Origin: an uncultured Clostridium sp.
GTDB taxonomy: Bacteria; Bacillota; Clostridia; TANB77; CAG-465
Direction: 5' to 3'
Assembly (NCBI GenBank): GCA_905204915.1
Contig: CAJLBR010000009.1
Coordinates: 1-36,478 of the forward strand
Length of the DNA stretch: 36,478 nucleotides
Shown here: in pieces, positions 8,466 through 17,377 of the stretch
Numbering within the stretch: the first letter of the stretch is position 1
Layout: every line of letters begins with the position of its first letter
The notes under the pieces: model-generated
What the model was told of the DNA's origin: nothing
The model's database searches: none
What the model saw: only the letters and a program-made list of their open reading frames with translations
Translations under genes and position numbers: made by a program

Positions 8466-8494
8466 TTGACATTTTGATACATAAAATATATAAT
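8466..8494 (+). promoter_or_regulatory. consensus sigma-A promoter for the acyl-CoA synthetase operon
   Basis: TTGACA (8466-8471), 17 bases, TATAAT (8489-8494). It decides the start of the next gene: an upstream in-frame codon at 8459 would lie before the transcription start. Confidence 0.85.
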
Positions 8495-8518
8495 ATAGTA
8501 AAATTTATTGGAGGCGTT

Positions 8519-10234
8519 ATGGATAGTAAAATAAAAAAGATGGATTCTTTAAAAGATATAATAAATATAAAATGCGATATGTTTAAGGATAAAGTAGCAT
8601 TTTTAGATAAAGAGGGAAACAAAGAATTCAAGAAAATAACTTATTCTAAAGTAAAAGAAGATGTTAATGCTTTAGGAACTATGATGATAAAAAAATTAGG
8701 GTTAAAAGATCAAAAGATTGCTGTTATAGGTGAAAATTCTTATAAATGGTATGCAACTTACATGGCTGTTGTATGTGGAGTAGGTGTAATTGTACCACTT
8801 GATAAGGAATTACCAAGTAATGAAATATTAAATTTAATACAAAGATCTGGAGCAAAAGCAATTTGCTATTCATCAAGAAGAAAAGAAAAAATTGAAGAAA
8901 TAATGGATAAACTTCCTTTTGATATGACATACATAGAGATGGGAAAAGAAAAATCAGATAAGAAAGTTTATGCTTTTGATGAACTTGTGGAAAAAGGAAA
9001 AGCAATTATAGAAAAAGGCGATAATTTCTATGAAAAAATAGAAATTGATGAAGAAAAATTTTCTGTTCTACTTTTTACATCTGGTACAACAGATAAAGCC
9101 AAGGGAGTAATGTTAAATCATAGAAATCTAACATCAAATATATACTCTTGTAATATGATAGTTCCGAATTTTTATAAATATACATCTTTGTCAATACTAC
9201 CTTTACATCATACATATGAATTTACTCTTGATTATTTATTTATGACTAGTGTTGGTGCAACTGTTGGAATATGCGAAGGACTAAAATATGTAACTAAAAA
9301 TCTACAAGAAATAAAACCAGATTTTATATTAGCGGTTCCAGCTCTTATAGAAAGAATGTATCAAAGAATAGATAAAAAAATAAGAGAAACTGGAAAAGAT
9401 AAATTAATAAAAGCTTTAGGAAGTGTGGCTTTAGGCTTTAATAAAATAGGAATTGACTTTAGAAGAAGTTTATTTAAGAAAGTTCATCAAAGTCTTGGAG
9501 GAAATCTAAAATATATATTTTGTGGAGCAGCTCCTTTAGATCCAGAACTTATTACTAAAATGGAATCTTTAGGATTTAACTTCCTACAAGGATATGGTCT
9601 TACAGAAACATCACCACTTTCAGCTGGTACATCAATGAAATTTGATGCTGATGGTACAGTTGGAAAGGCAGTTGAAGGAACTGAAATTAGAATAGATCTA
9701 AGTGGTAATGAAGATGAAAATTCTAATGTGGGTGAAATTATCGTAAAAGGTCCTAACGTAATGATGGGATATTATGAAAATGAATCAGAAACTAAAAAAG
9801 CATTGAGAAAAGGCTGGTTTTATACAGGAGATATTGGATATTTTGATCTTAGAGGTAATTTGGTAATAACTGGTAGAAGTAAAAATGTTATTGTTACTCA
9901 AAATGGAAAGAAAATATTCCCAGAAGAAATTGAAACTATGATAAATAAAATAGATTTAGTAAATGAATCTATGGTTTATGGTAAAAAAGAAAATAAAGAA
10001 GAACTTGTTGTTACAGCAAGAGTTACTTTAAATGAAGAGTATATTAAAGAAAAATACAAAGATGCAAGACCTACAGATGAGGAAATTTATGACTTGATCT
10101 GGAATGAAATTAAGAAAATTAATAGAAATTTAGTACAATATAAAGCAGTTAAAAAACTTGAAATAAAGAATGAAGATTTCGTAAAAACAACCACAATGAA
10201 AATTAAAAGATTTGAAGAAGTTAAAAAGAAGTAG
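8519..10234 (+). CDS. long-chain acyl-CoA synthetase (AMP-binding enzyme)
   Basis: A 571-residue ANL-superfamily enzyme that activates a carboxylic acid, probably a long-chain fatty acid, to acyl-AMP and then acyl-CoA. The P-loop motif FTSGTTDKAKGVMLNH lies near residue 185, GYGLTETSP (A5) near 358, GWFYTGDIGY (A7) near 432, and a C-terminal Lys in TTTMKIKRFEE fits the usual A10 position. Start ATG 8519 is chosen because it follows TTGGAGGCG and the promoter lies just before it. The DUF4153 membrane-protein gene begins at once after its stop, so the two form an operon. The exact chain length cannot be read from sequence. Confidence 0.9.
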   Translation: MDSKIKKMDSLKDIINIKCDMFKDKVAFLDKEGNKEFKKITYSKVKEDVNALGTMMIKKLGLKDQKIAVIGENSYKWYATYMAVVCGVGVIVPLDKELPSNEILNLIQRSGAKAICYSSRRKEKIEEIMDKLPFDMTYIEMGKEKSDKKVYAFDELVEKGKAIIEKGDNFYEKIEIDEEKFSVLLFTSGTTDKAKGVMLNHRNLTSNIYSCNMIVPNFYKYTSLSILPLHHTYEFTLDYLFMTSVGATVGICEGLKYVTKNLQEIKPDFILAVPALIERMYQRIDKKIRETGKDKLIKALGSVALGFNKIGIDFRRSLFKKVHQSLGGNLKYIFCGAAPLDPELITKMESLGFNFLQGYGLTETSPLSAGTSMKFDADGTVGKAVEGTEIRIDLSGNEDENSNVGEIIVKGPNVMMGYYENESETKKALRKGWFYTGDIGYFDLRGNLVITGRSKNVIVTQNGKKIFPEEIETMINKIDLVNESMVYGKKENKEELVVTARVTLNEEYIKEKYKDARPTDEEIYDLIWNEIKKINRNLVQYKAVKKLEIKNEDFVKTTTMKIKRFEEVKKK

Positions 10235-10243
10235 GTGATTGTT

Positions 10244-11938
10244 TTGAAAAAATTAAAAAGTTTAACAAATAAAATGGTTAATGCATTAAAGAATTTGCTA
10301 AAAAAGATGCCTGTTACATTAATTACAATTTTTATTTTTACTGTATTTGCTGCAATAACCTTCGACATGGATGTATCAAAATTTAAAAATGAAAATACTT
10401 TACAAATTATTTATAGTTTTCTAGCTTTATTTACTTTAATTAGTTTATTTATAGAAACAGCTTATGATTTTAAGAAAAAATCAATTAAGTTTATAAGCTA
10501 TGTTGTAAATTTAGCAATTACATCCATTTTCGTTTATGTATTTTATACAAGTAAAGAATATTTATTTGGATTTTCAATAAATTTTGTACAAGAGAGAATG
10601 GGGCTTTTCCTTTATGGTTTAGCATCAATATGTATTCTTACAGCTTTATATAAAATGTATAGAAAATCTACATTAAATTTTAATGAATATGTGTATACTG
10701 TGGTTGCTGGAAGTCTAAAAATTATGGCTTTTGATTTTGTAATAAGTGTTGGTGTAGCAATAATATATTTTCTATTTAAAGCATTGATATTTTCTAGCTT
10801 AGATCCAGTTTTCTATTCAAGAATAATTATATTAGTGCAAGGAATATTCTTTTTACCAGCAATTCTTAAAGTTTTCTTTAATGATGGTCAAAAAGAAAGT
10901 AGTACATTTTTTAAAGTACTAAATTTATATATAGTATTACCACTGTATGAATTTATCAGTGCAATATTATACATTTATATTGTAAAATTATTTATACAAA
11001 AAGAAATACCATCTAATTTTATATATCCAGTTGTAGCAGCTATATTTATAGCGGGATTTTTCTTATTTAATTTTTTAAGAAATCATAAGGAAATTAAATT
11101 TATTGATAAAGTAACAAAAATATTACCATTTTATCTAATCCCACTTATAATTTTGCAAATATACGCTGTTATAGTTAGATTTTTAGGATATGGTATAACA
11201 ATTTCTAGATATATAACTTATATGTTTTTAGCTTTTGAAATAATAACAATATTACTTATGATAATCAAAAAATCTGAAAAAATATATTTGTCTATAGTAG
11301 TATTTATGATGCTTAGTGTTATTGCTACTTTAACACCATTTAATATGGTAACTGTATCTAACAATAATCAAAACAGTAGAATTGAAAAGTATATGAAAAT
11401 GGATACAAATGAAATGACAAGTGAACAAATGGAAGCTTTTGAAGGTGCTTACGATTATCTTAAAGAACAGACAAATAAAGAAAAATATATAACGGTAGAT
11501 GTAGAAAACAAAATGAAAGAAATAAAAAGTTTAAGTGATAAGAATGAAGATAATAAAGATAATAGTAATTTGAGTGCAAGACAAAAAATCTATTATAATA
11601 AAACATTAGGTAATTATGATGATACCATAAATATAGCAGGATATTCTACAATGAAAGAGTTTAAATATAGCTACAATGACGACTATGAAAAAGCTGAAAG
11701 TAGTGAGTATGATGAAGCTATGAAAAAAATTGTAAATGAATTAATAAATGTTAAAGAGAATGATAGAACAAGTGTTGCAGATTATTTAGAAAAAATTGAT
11801 TATACATTTAAAATTGATGACAAGCAGGTATTAAGAATAAATAAAATCTCAGCATATTATAGAAAATCTTCTGATATTAATTCTAACGAATTTAGTATAG
11901 AATATATTTCTTGTAATGGATATCTTTTAAGAAAATAA
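10244..11938 (+). CDS. DUF4153-like polytopic membrane protein
   Basis: A membrane protein of about 564 residues with roughly ten or eleven hydrophobic segments in residues 20-365. A soluble C-terminal part of about 200 residues contains a charged stretch (NEDNKDNSN) and a motif IYYNKTLGNYDDTINIAGY. The overall shape and the opening KKLKSLTNKMVNALKNLLKK before the first helix match the DUF4153 family. I prefer TTG 10244, spaced properly from the AGGTG at 10233-10237; GTG 10235 lies inside that site. Function unknown; tight coupling to the acyl-CoA synthetase suggests a role at the membrane or in the envelope. Confidence 0.65.
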   Translation: MKKLKSLTNKMVNALKNLLKKMPVTLITIFIFTVFAAITFDMDVSKFKNENTLQIIYSFLALFTLISLFIETAYDFKKKSIKFISYVVNLAITSIFVYVFYTSKEYLFGFSINFVQERMGLFLYGLASICILTALYKMYRKSTLNFNEYVYTVVAGSLKIMAFDFVISVGVAIIYFLFKALIFSSLDPVFYSRIIILVQGIFFLPAILKVFFNDGQKESSTFFKVLNLYIVLPLYEFISAILYIYIVKLFIQKEIPSNFIYPVVAAIFIAGFFLFNFLRNHKEIKFIDKVTKILPFYLIPLIILQIYAVIVRFLGYGITISRYITYMFLAFEIITILLMIIKKSEKIYLSIVVFMMLSVIATLTPFNMVTVSNNNQNSRIEKYMKMDTNEMTSEQMEAFEGAYDYLKEQTNKEKYITVDVENKMKEIKSLSDKNEDNKDNSNLSARQKIYYNKTLGNYDDTINIAGYSTMKEFKYSYNDDYEKAESSEYDEAMKKIVNELINVKENDRTSVADYLEKIDYTFKIDDKQVLRINKISAYYRKSSDINSNEFSIEYISCNGYLLRK

Positions 11939-11977
11939 TAATAAAATAAAAAATTAAATCAGTTTTAATAAGGAAAG

Positions 11978-12027
11978 AATTCACTGTTTATGCAAAAAAT
12001 ATTGCTTAATTAGTGAATTTTTTCTTT
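11978..12027 (+). terminator. terminator before the tRNA gene
   Basis: AATTCACT (11978-11985) pairs with AGTGAATT (12012-12019), with an inner GCAA/TTGC helix in the loop, followed by TTTTTCTTT. Confidence 0.7.
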
Positions 12028-12032
12028 ACTAC

Positions 12033-12061
12033 TTGACAATTAAAATTTAAAATTGTATAAT
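12033..12061 (+). promoter_or_regulatory. perfect consensus promoter of tRNA-Lys
   Basis: TTGACA (12033-12038), 17 bases, TATAAT (12056-12061), ending 15 bases before the tRNA. It is a full match to the sigma-A consensus, as expected for a stable RNA gene. Confidence 0.9.
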
Positions 12062-12076
12062 AACTAAGTAGTGATT

Positions 12077-12152
12077 GTACCATTAGCTCAGTTGGTAGAG
12101 CAGCGGACTCTTAATCCGTTTGTCCAGGGTTCGAGCCCCTGATGGTGCACCA
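12077..12152 (+). tRNA. tRNA-Lys (anticodon CTT)
   Basis: A complete cloverleaf: acceptor GTACCAT with ATGGTGC (one U-G pair), D arm GCTC/GAGC, anticodon stem GCGGA/TCCGT with loop CTCTTAA, T arm CAGGG-TTCGAGC-CCCTG, discriminator A and an encoded CCA. Anticodon CTT at 12110-12112 reads AAG. It sits between its own promoter and terminator. Confidence 0.97.
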
Positions 12153-12164
12153 ATAATAGAAAAG

Positions 12165-12199
12165 TCCTTGTGATGATTATTTATCACAAGGATTTTTTT
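12165..12199 (+). terminator. terminator of the tRNA-Lys gene
   Basis: TCCTTGTGAT (12165-12174) pairs with ATCACAAGGA (12183-12192), followed by TTTTTTT. Confidence 0.93.
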
Positions 12200-12301
12200 A
12201 CGTATAAATTGTTTTTACAAGTATAGTCTTAAGTATAACATTAAAATCTAAAATGATTTTATGATATAAAATAATTATTTTTTTCTTTTCTAGTTTTTTC
12301 A

Positions 12302-12330
12302 TTTACTTTTCAAATTTTGTATTATATAAT
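12302..12330 (+). promoter_or_regulatory. likely promoter of the NMN-adenylyltransferase-like/glyA/pgi operon
   Basis: TTTACT (12302-12307), 17 bases, TATAAT (12325-12330). The -35 is a partial match (4 of 6). The rest of the stretch from 12200 to 12300 shows only AT-rich sequence. Confidence 0.55.
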
Positions 12331-12351
12331 AAACGCTAGGTGGTGATTAAT

Positions 12352-12900
12352 TTGAAAACATTTAAAACAGGAGTTATTCTTGGAAGATTTCAACACATAC
12401 ATGTTGGACATGAAAAATTAATTAATTTAGGATTAGAAACTTGTGATAAACTACTTATTTTAGTAGGTTCATCTAGTTTAGAAAATGAAGTTAGAAATCC
12501 ATATAGCGGTGACTATAGAATTAAATTAATTGAAAAAATATATAGTGATGAAATAAATTCTGGTAGAATAATTGTAAGAAAAATAAACGATATAAGTAAT
12601 GAAAATGATCTAACACCTGAATGGGGAAAATACGTAATAAAAACTGCTCAAGATTACTTGGGAGAAAAACTTGAATGTATAATTTATGGAAAGGATAAAA
12701 ATATATTTAAGTGTTTTGATAAAGAGGATGTAAAAGATATAAGTGAAATATTAGTTGATAGAAAAGTACTTGGAATATCAGCTACAAAAATGAGAGAATA
12801 TCTAAAAAAAGATGAGATTGATAATTGGAAAAAATATTCAAATCCAAAGATATATGAAGAATATAATACTTTAAGGAATATACTAATTAATATAGACTAA
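12352..12900 (+). CDS. nicotinamide-nucleotide adenylyltransferase-like nucleotidyltransferase
   Basis: A 182-residue Rossmann-fold nucleotidyltransferase. GRFQHIHVGHEKLI at residues 11-24 is the GRFQPxHxGH signature of the NadM/NadR-type NMN adenylyltransferases, and ISATKMR at 142-148 is the second (ISxTxxR) motif. It probably joins NMN and ATP to make NAD, although other cytidylyl- or adenylyl-transferases share the fold. I choose TTG 12352, eight bases after the AGGTGG at 12338-12343; two in-frame GTG codons lie within that site. It is the first gene of a unit with glyA and pgi. Confidence 0.8.
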   Translation: MKTFKTGVILGRFQHIHVGHEKLINLGLETCDKLLILVGSSSLENEVRNPYSGDYRIKLIEKIYSDEINSGRIIVRKINDISNENDLTPEWGKYVIKTAQDYLGEKLECIIYGKDKNIFKCFDKEDVKDISEILVDRKVLGISATKMREYLKKDEIDNWKKYSNPKIYEEYNTLRNILINID

Positions 12901-12937
12901 TTTTTGTTTTATAAATTAGAAAGGTGGTATAAAAGTA

Positions 12938-14185
12938 ATGGATAATTTAAAGAAATTCGATAAAGAACTATATGGCTATATAAAGGATGAGGAAAAAAGA
13001 CAAAATGAAAATATTGAACTTATAGCCTCTGAAAATTTTGTATCTGATGCCGTTAGGGAAGCAGTGGGTTCTGTTCTTACTAATAAATATTCAGAAGGAT
13101 ATCCAGAAAAAAGATATTATGGTGGATGTGTAAATGTTGATAATGTGGAAAAACTAGCTATAAAAAGAGCTAAAATACTATTTTGTGCAGAACATGCCAA
13201 TGTACAACCACATAGTGGAAGTCAAGCTAACATGGCTGTATATATGGCAATGTTACAACCAGGAGATACAGTACTTGGAATGGATTTATCAAATGGTGGT
13301 CACTTAACACATGGTAGCAAAGTTAATTTTTCAGGAAAATTGTTTAATTTTGTGTCATATGGAATAAATGATGAAGGCTTTATAGATTATGAAGATGTAG
13401 AAAAGAAGGCTATGGAATATAAACCTAAAATGATTGTTGCTGGAGCAAGTGCATATCCAAGAAAAATAGACTTTTTAAAGTTTAGAAAAATAGCTGATAA
13501 AGTTGGAGCATATTTAATGGTTGATATGGCTCATATAGCTGGATTAGTTTGTACAGGAAATCACATGTCACCAGTTGATGTGGCAGATTTTGTTACTTCT
13601 ACAACTCATAAGACTTTAAGAGGTCCTAGAGGAGGACTTATTCTTTGTAAGGAAAAATATGCAAAAGCAATAGATAAAACTATTTTCCCTGGTATTCAAG
13701 GAGGTCCTTTAGAACATGTAATCGCTGGAAAAGCAGTATGTTTTAAAGAAGCATTAGAACCAGAATTTAAGGTATACATGGATCAAGTAGTTTTAAATAC
13801 TAAAACTTTAGCAGAAGAAATGATTAAGAGAGGATACCAATTAGTATCTGGAGGAACAGATAATCATTTAATGTTGATAGATCTTTCTACTAAAAAAATG
13901 ACTGGTAAAGAAGCAGAAAGTATCTTAGAGGAAGTTAATATTACAGTAAATAAAAATGCAGTTCCAAATGATAAAGAGTCTCCAATGGTTACAAGTGGAA
14001 TAAGAGTTGGAACAGCTGCTTGTACTACTAAAGGATTAAAAGAAGATGACATGGCAGCACTTGCAGAGGCAATGGACTTAGTTCTATGCAAAAATATAAA
14101 AGAACTTTCTGGTGAAGAAGTGGAAAAAAATAAGAGAAAAGCAAGAAGAATTGTTAAAAGTTTAACAGAAAAATACGTAAGATAA
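12938..14185 (+). CDS. glyA: serine hydroxymethyltransferase
   Basis: PLP enzyme that interconverts serine and glycine while loading one-carbon units on tetrahydrofolate. The N-terminal NIELIASENFVSDAVREAVGS and NKYSEGYPEKRYYGGC blocks are typical. PLP-binding Lys225 sits in TTHKTLRGPRGGL, and VDMAHIAGLV precedes it. Its 415 residues are standard. ATG 12938 follows AGAAAGGTGG. It lies 37 bases after the adenylyltransferase-like gene and 27 bases before pgi, with no terminator in either gap. Confidence 0.97.
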   Translation: MDNLKKFDKELYGYIKDEEKRQNENIELIASENFVSDAVREAVGSVLTNKYSEGYPEKRYYGGCVNVDNVEKLAIKRAKILFCAEHANVQPHSGSQANMAVYMAMLQPGDTVLGMDLSNGGHLTHGSKVNFSGKLFNFVSYGINDEGFIDYEDVEKKAMEYKPKMIVAGASAYPRKIDFLKFRKIADKVGAYLMVDMAHIAGLVCTGNHMSPVDVADFVTSTTHKTLRGPRGGLILCKEKYAKAIDKTIFPGIQGGPLEHVIAGKAVCFKEALEPEFKVYMDQVVLNTKTLAEEMIKRGYQLVSGGTDNHLMLIDLSTKKMTGKEAESILEEVNITVNKNAVPNDKESPMVTSGIRVGTAACTTKGLKEDDMAALAEAMDLVLCKNIKELSGEEVEKNKRKARRIVKSLTEKYVR

Positions 14186-14212
14186 ATTTTAAATAAATTG
14201 AGGGGTGATAGT

Positions 14213-15523
14213 ATGCAAGGTTTGTCTCTAGACTTTAAAGGGATGGAAAAATTTGTAGATAATGATGAGTTAGAGCTAATAAAAGATGAAATATTGGAAG
14301 CTCATGATGCTCTTAATAATAGAACAGGGCTTGGAAGAAATATGCTAGGATGGATGGATATACCAAATAGAGTATCAGATGGAGAGGTAGCAAGTATTAA
14401 AGAGGCTGCTTCAATGATTCAAAAGCAATCTGATGTATTTGTTGTTATTGGTATAGGAGGTTCTTATTTAGGGGCTCAAGCGGTTATAGATCTTTTCTCA
14501 GATTCTTTTAGTAATATGAAACCATTAGAAGAAAGAAAACATCCAGAAATTATATTTGCTGGTAATAATCTTAGTGGTAAATATCTAAGAAACTTAGTTG
14601 AATATATACAAGACAAAGATTTTTCAATAAACGTTATATCAAAATCTGGTACAACATTAGAACCAGCTGTTACATTTAGAATTTTAAGAATAATGTTGGA
14701 AGAAAAATATGGTGTTTCTGGAGCAGCAGAAAGAATATATGTTACAACAGATGCTAGAAAAGGCGTATTAAAAGATATTGCAGATAAACACGAATATAAA
14801 ACTTTTGTAATACCAGATGATGTTGGTGGGAGATATTCAGTGTTAACTCCAGTTGGACTTTTACCAATGGCGGTTGCTAACATTGATTTTGAAGATATTT
14901 TAGATGGTGCAATGTTTGCGTCACATATATTTAATGAAAGAAGTTTAGAACAAAATGAATGTTACAAATATGCAGCATATAGAAATATATTAAGTCAAAA
15001 AGGAAAAGAAATTGAAATACTTGCAAGTTATGAACCATCTTTCAAATATTTTATAGAATGGTTTAAACAATTATTTGGTGAAAGTGAAGGAAAAGATGGA
15101 AAAGGAATTTTCCCAGCTGGAGATATATTTACTACAGATCTTCATTCAATGGGTCAAATGATTCAACAAGGTAAAAGAAATATATTTGAAACAATTATAA
15201 ATGTAAAATTAGATAGAAGCTTTATATGTCTTCCTAGAACTGAAGAAGATGAAGATGGTTTAAATTACTTAGCTGATAAAGCAATTGATTATATAAATAA
15301 GCAAGCTTATCTTGGAACAGTGAAAGCTCACGTTGATGGTGGAGTTCCAAATATAATTATAAATATGGATGACTTGAATGAATATAATGTTGGTCAACTT
15401 ATATTTTTCTTTGAAAAAGCATGTGCTATTAGTGGATATGTACAAAAGGTAAATCCTTTTGATCAACCAGGAGTAGAAGCGTATAAAAAGAATATGATGG
15501 GACTTTTAAAATCAGGTGAATAA
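14213..15523 (+). CDS. pgi: glucose-6-phosphate isomerase
   Basis: Glycolytic enzyme turning glucose-6-phosphate into fructose-6-phosphate. Clear family motifs are VIGIGGSYLGAQAV, FAGNNLSGKYLRNL, ISKSGTTLEPAVTFRI and GGRYSVLTPVGLLP, with KKNMMGLLKSGE at the end. The 436 residues match the short Gram-positive type. ATG 14213 is chosen because GAGGGGTGAT lies just upstream; an in-frame TTG at 14198 precedes that site. It is the last gene of the operon. Confidence 0.96.
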   Translation: MQGLSLDFKGMEKFVDNDELELIKDEILEAHDALNNRTGLGRNMLGWMDIPNRVSDGEVASIKEAASMIQKQSDVFVVIGIGGSYLGAQAVIDLFSDSFSNMKPLEERKHPEIIFAGNNLSGKYLRNLVEYIQDKDFSINVISKSGTTLEPAVTFRILRIMLEEKYGVSGAAERIYVTTDARKGVLKDIADKHEYKTFVIPDDVGGRYSVLTPVGLLPMAVANIDFEDILDGAMFASHIFNERSLEQNECYKYAAYRNILSQKGKEIEILASYEPSFKYFIEWFKQLFGESEGKDGKGIFPAGDIFTTDLHSMGQMIQQGKRNIFETIINVKLDRSFICLPRTEEDEDGLNYLADKAIDYINKQAYLGTVKAHVDGGVPNIIINMDDLNEYNVGQLIFFFEKACAISGYVQKVNPFDQPGVEAYKKNMMGLLKSGE

Positions 15524-15540
15524 AAGTTTATAACAAAAAT

Positions 15541-15609
15541 GCCGAAAATTGCACAATGAAATTGACGAAAATTGCACAATGAAATTGCCAAAAAATGCAC
15601 AATAGAAAT
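15541..15609 (+). repeat. three tandem 23-bp repeats between pgi and its terminator
   Basis: Unit GCCGAAAATTGCACAATGAA plus ATT. Copy 1 is at 15541-15563 and copy 2 at 15564-15586 (one difference). Copy 3 at 15587-15609 is more diverged, and a fourth, degraded copy may run to about 15631. The repeated core ATTGCACAAT is itself nearly palindromic (ATTG...CAAT). The array is transcribed as the pgi 3' UTR. Confidence 0.85.
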
Positions 15610-15631
15610 ACAAAAAATCACAATAACAAAG

Positions 15632-15665
15632 ATAACACTTACCTTATAGGTGAGTGTTATTTTTA
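15632..15665 (+). terminator. terminator of the pgi operon
   Basis: ATAACACTTACC (15632-15643), loop TTATA, GGTGAGTGTTAT (15649-15660), then TTTTT. The 12-bp stem has one G-T pair. Confidence 0.92.
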
Positions 15666-15683
15666 TAAATTTTTCTGGCTTAC

Positions 15684-15712
15684 TTGACAAGATATTCAAT
15701 AAACAATATACT
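15684..15712 (+). promoter_or_regulatory. promoter of the TraX-like gene
   Basis: TTGACA (15684-15689), 17 bases, TATACT (15707-15712), 26 bases before the start codon. Confidence 0.85.
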
Positions 15713-15738
15713 TTATTAGAGTAGAACGGAGTAGTAGT

Positions 15739-16506
15739 ATGAATAAAGTTACTTCAAATGTTTTAAAAATATGTGCAATTTTATTTATGATCGTAGATCA
15801 TATTGGATTTTATTTTGTTGATAATATATCAACTGAATTTTATATTGTATGTAGAGTAATTGGAAGAGCGTCAATGCCTTTATTCTGTTTTTTAATAGTA
15901 CAAGGTTTTTTACACACAAGTAATAAAAAGAAATATTTTATTAGACTAATTATTTTGGCAGTACTAACTGAAATTGGAATTAGAACAGTAGGTTATATAA
16001 ATAAATTATATTTTCCAAATTATTTAACTTCAATAACTTCTTATTATAATGTTGTATTTTCACTTGCAATATCTGTATTAATTTTAAGTATAGTTGAATT
16101 TAAGAGCAAAAATATCGAAAAGAATAAAAATGGTTTATTAACAAAAATTGTAAGTGTTGTTATAAAAACTTTTGCAATATGTTTAATTTTGTCTATATAT
16201 AAATTTGTAAAAATAGATTATTCAATCTATATTCCTATTATGATATTTGGAATGTATATAGTAGAAAAATATGTTACTAGAAAAAATGATATTTTAGGAA
16301 GAATATTAATTTGTTTTATTATATTTAGCATATGTGTTATTCATGAAAAATTTATTGGAATTTTTTGTTTTATAGCATTTCCTGTTATATTACTCTATAA
16401 TGGGAAGTTGGGAAAAAAGTCGAAAATACTGCAATATACATTTTATATTACATTTTTATTACAGCATATTATATTGTATTCTTTGGCAATGATTGCTAAT
16501 AAATAA
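15739..16506 (+). CDS. TraX-family membrane protein
   Basis: A 255-residue polytopic membrane protein with about seven or eight helices. It has the TraX-family opening: LKICAILFMIVDHIGF, then RVIGRASMPLFCFLIVQGFLHT and a basic KKKYFIRL. In F plasmids TraX acetylates the N-terminus of pilin. Firmicutes homologues are common and also occur away from conjugation loci, where the substrate is unknown. Here it is a monocistronic gene about 1.6 kb before the pilin genes of a T4SS cluster, so modification of the VirB2-like pilins is a reasonable but unproven idea. ATG 15739 follows ACGGAG. Confidence 0.85.
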   Translation: MNKVTSNVLKICAILFMIVDHIGFYFVDNISTEFYIVCRVIGRASMPLFCFLIVQGFLHTSNKKKYFIRLIILAVLTEIGIRTVGYINKLYFPNYLTSITSYYNVVFSLAISVLILSIVEFKSKNIEKNKNGLLTKIVSVVIKTFAICLILSIYKFVKIDYSIYIPIMIFGMYIVEKYVTRKNDILGRILICFIIFSICVIHEKFIGIFCFIAFPVILLYNGKLGKKSKILQYTFYITFLLQHIILYSLAMIANK

Positions 16507-16584
16507 ATGTTACAAAAATATTACGATGTACTTAAATAATATTAGTTAAATAGCAAAAATAAAAATAAATGTTTACATAAACAC

Positions 16585-16613
16585 TTTACAAAAATAAAAT
16601 GTTATGTTATAAT
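16585..16613 (+). promoter_or_regulatory. promoter of the SSB-like gene, with extended -10
   Basis: TTTACA (16585-16590), 17 bases, TATAAT (16608-16613) preceded by TGT, which makes an extended -10 element. The untranslated leader is about 70 bases. Confidence 0.8.
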
Positions 16614-16689
16614 GAGCTTACTTAGTAATTTTTTTATACTTTTAAACATAAGAATAATAATATAAAGTTCCAAAGGAGGAAATAAGTTT

Positions 16690-17325
16690 ATGGAAAACAT
16701 TGGCGAAAGTAATTCAGTTATTATCGGTGGGGCTATAGTAAGTGTTCCAGAATATAGTCATGAAATATTCGAAGAAAAGTTTTATAGATTTAATATAGAA
16801 ACAAAAAGACTTAGTAATTCAAGTGATATATTACCAGTTATTATATCAGAAAGATTAATTGATTTAGAAGATCTAAAAGTAGGAGAGTACATAAAATTAG
16901 AAGGTCAATTTAGATCTTATAATCAACAAACAGAAGGTAGATCAAAATTAGTACTTTCTATATTTGCAAGAGAGATAGAATTAAACCAAACAGAAGAAGT
17001 ATTAACAATAAATGATGCAAATTTTATTGGATATATATGCAAAACTCCAGTTTATAGAAAAACACCTTTAGGAAGAGAAATTGCTGATATACTTTTAGCA
17101 GTTAATAGAACTTATAAAAAATCAGATTATATCCCATGTATATTATGGGGAAGAAATGCAAAGTTTTGTGAAAAATTACCAGTTGGAACTATGGTAAAGC
17201 TATCAGGAAGAATTCAATCTAGAAAATATGAAAAAAAATATGAAGATGGAACTTCTAAAGAAATGGTAGCATATGAAATTTCAGTAGCAAAATTTTCATT
17301 AAATAAAGTAGAAGAAAATAATTAA
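16690..17325 (+). CDS. two-OB-fold single-stranded DNA-binding protein
   Basis: A 211-residue protein with two OB-fold modules. The first (about 8-105) has the strand pattern VIIGGAIVSVPEY...GEYIKLEGQFRSY. The second (about 112-205) is SSB/PriB-like: FIGYICKTPVYRKTPLGREI, ILLAVNRTYKKSDYIPCILW and GTMVKLSGRIQSRKY. It lacks the acidic DDDIPF tip of canonical SSB. Similar proteins occur in Clostridia, where they are annotated as SSB. ATG 16690 follows AAAGGAGGAA. A single-gene unit with its own promoter and terminator, near the T4SS genes; it could coat DNA handled by that system, but a housekeeping role is equally possible. Confidence 0.8.
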   Translation: MENIGESNSVIIGGAIVSVPEYSHEIFEEKFYRFNIETKRLSNSSDILPVIISERLIDLEDLKVGEYIKLEGQFRSYNQQTEGRSKLVLSIFAREIELNQTEEVLTINDANFIGYICKTPVYRKTPLGREIADILLAVNRTYKKSDYIPCILWGRNAKFCEKLPVGTMVKLSGRIQSRKYEKKYEDGTSKEMVAYEISVAKFSLNKVEENN

Positions 17326-17343
17326 TAGAAACGAAAATATATA

Positions 17344-17377
17344 AGCTAGTACATTTTTATGTACCGGCTTTTTTTAT
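17344..17377. terminator. shared terminator between the SSB-like gene and the LytM gene
   Basis: GCTAGTACAT, loop TTTT, ATGTACCGGC, then TTTTTTT. The stem is imperfect at its base. The minus-strand peptidase gene ends within this hairpin: its last codons (KKSRYIKMY) and stop at 17346-17348 form part of the stem. Confidence 0.75.

Noticed and set aside
8459..8518. Upstream in-frame start for the acyl-CoA synthetase
   Set aside because: It would begin before the consensus promoter at 8466-8494; ATG 8519 has a proper ribosome site.
12077..12152. tRNA-Lys gene as an attachment site of an integrated element
   Set aside because: No repeat of the tRNA 3' end was noticed elsewhere in the window, and the next genes (NMN adenylyltransferase-like, glyA, pgi) are core metabolism rather than mobile-element genes.
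15541..15631. CRISPR array
   Set aside because: The 23-bp units are directly adjacent, without spacers, and no cas gene is near.
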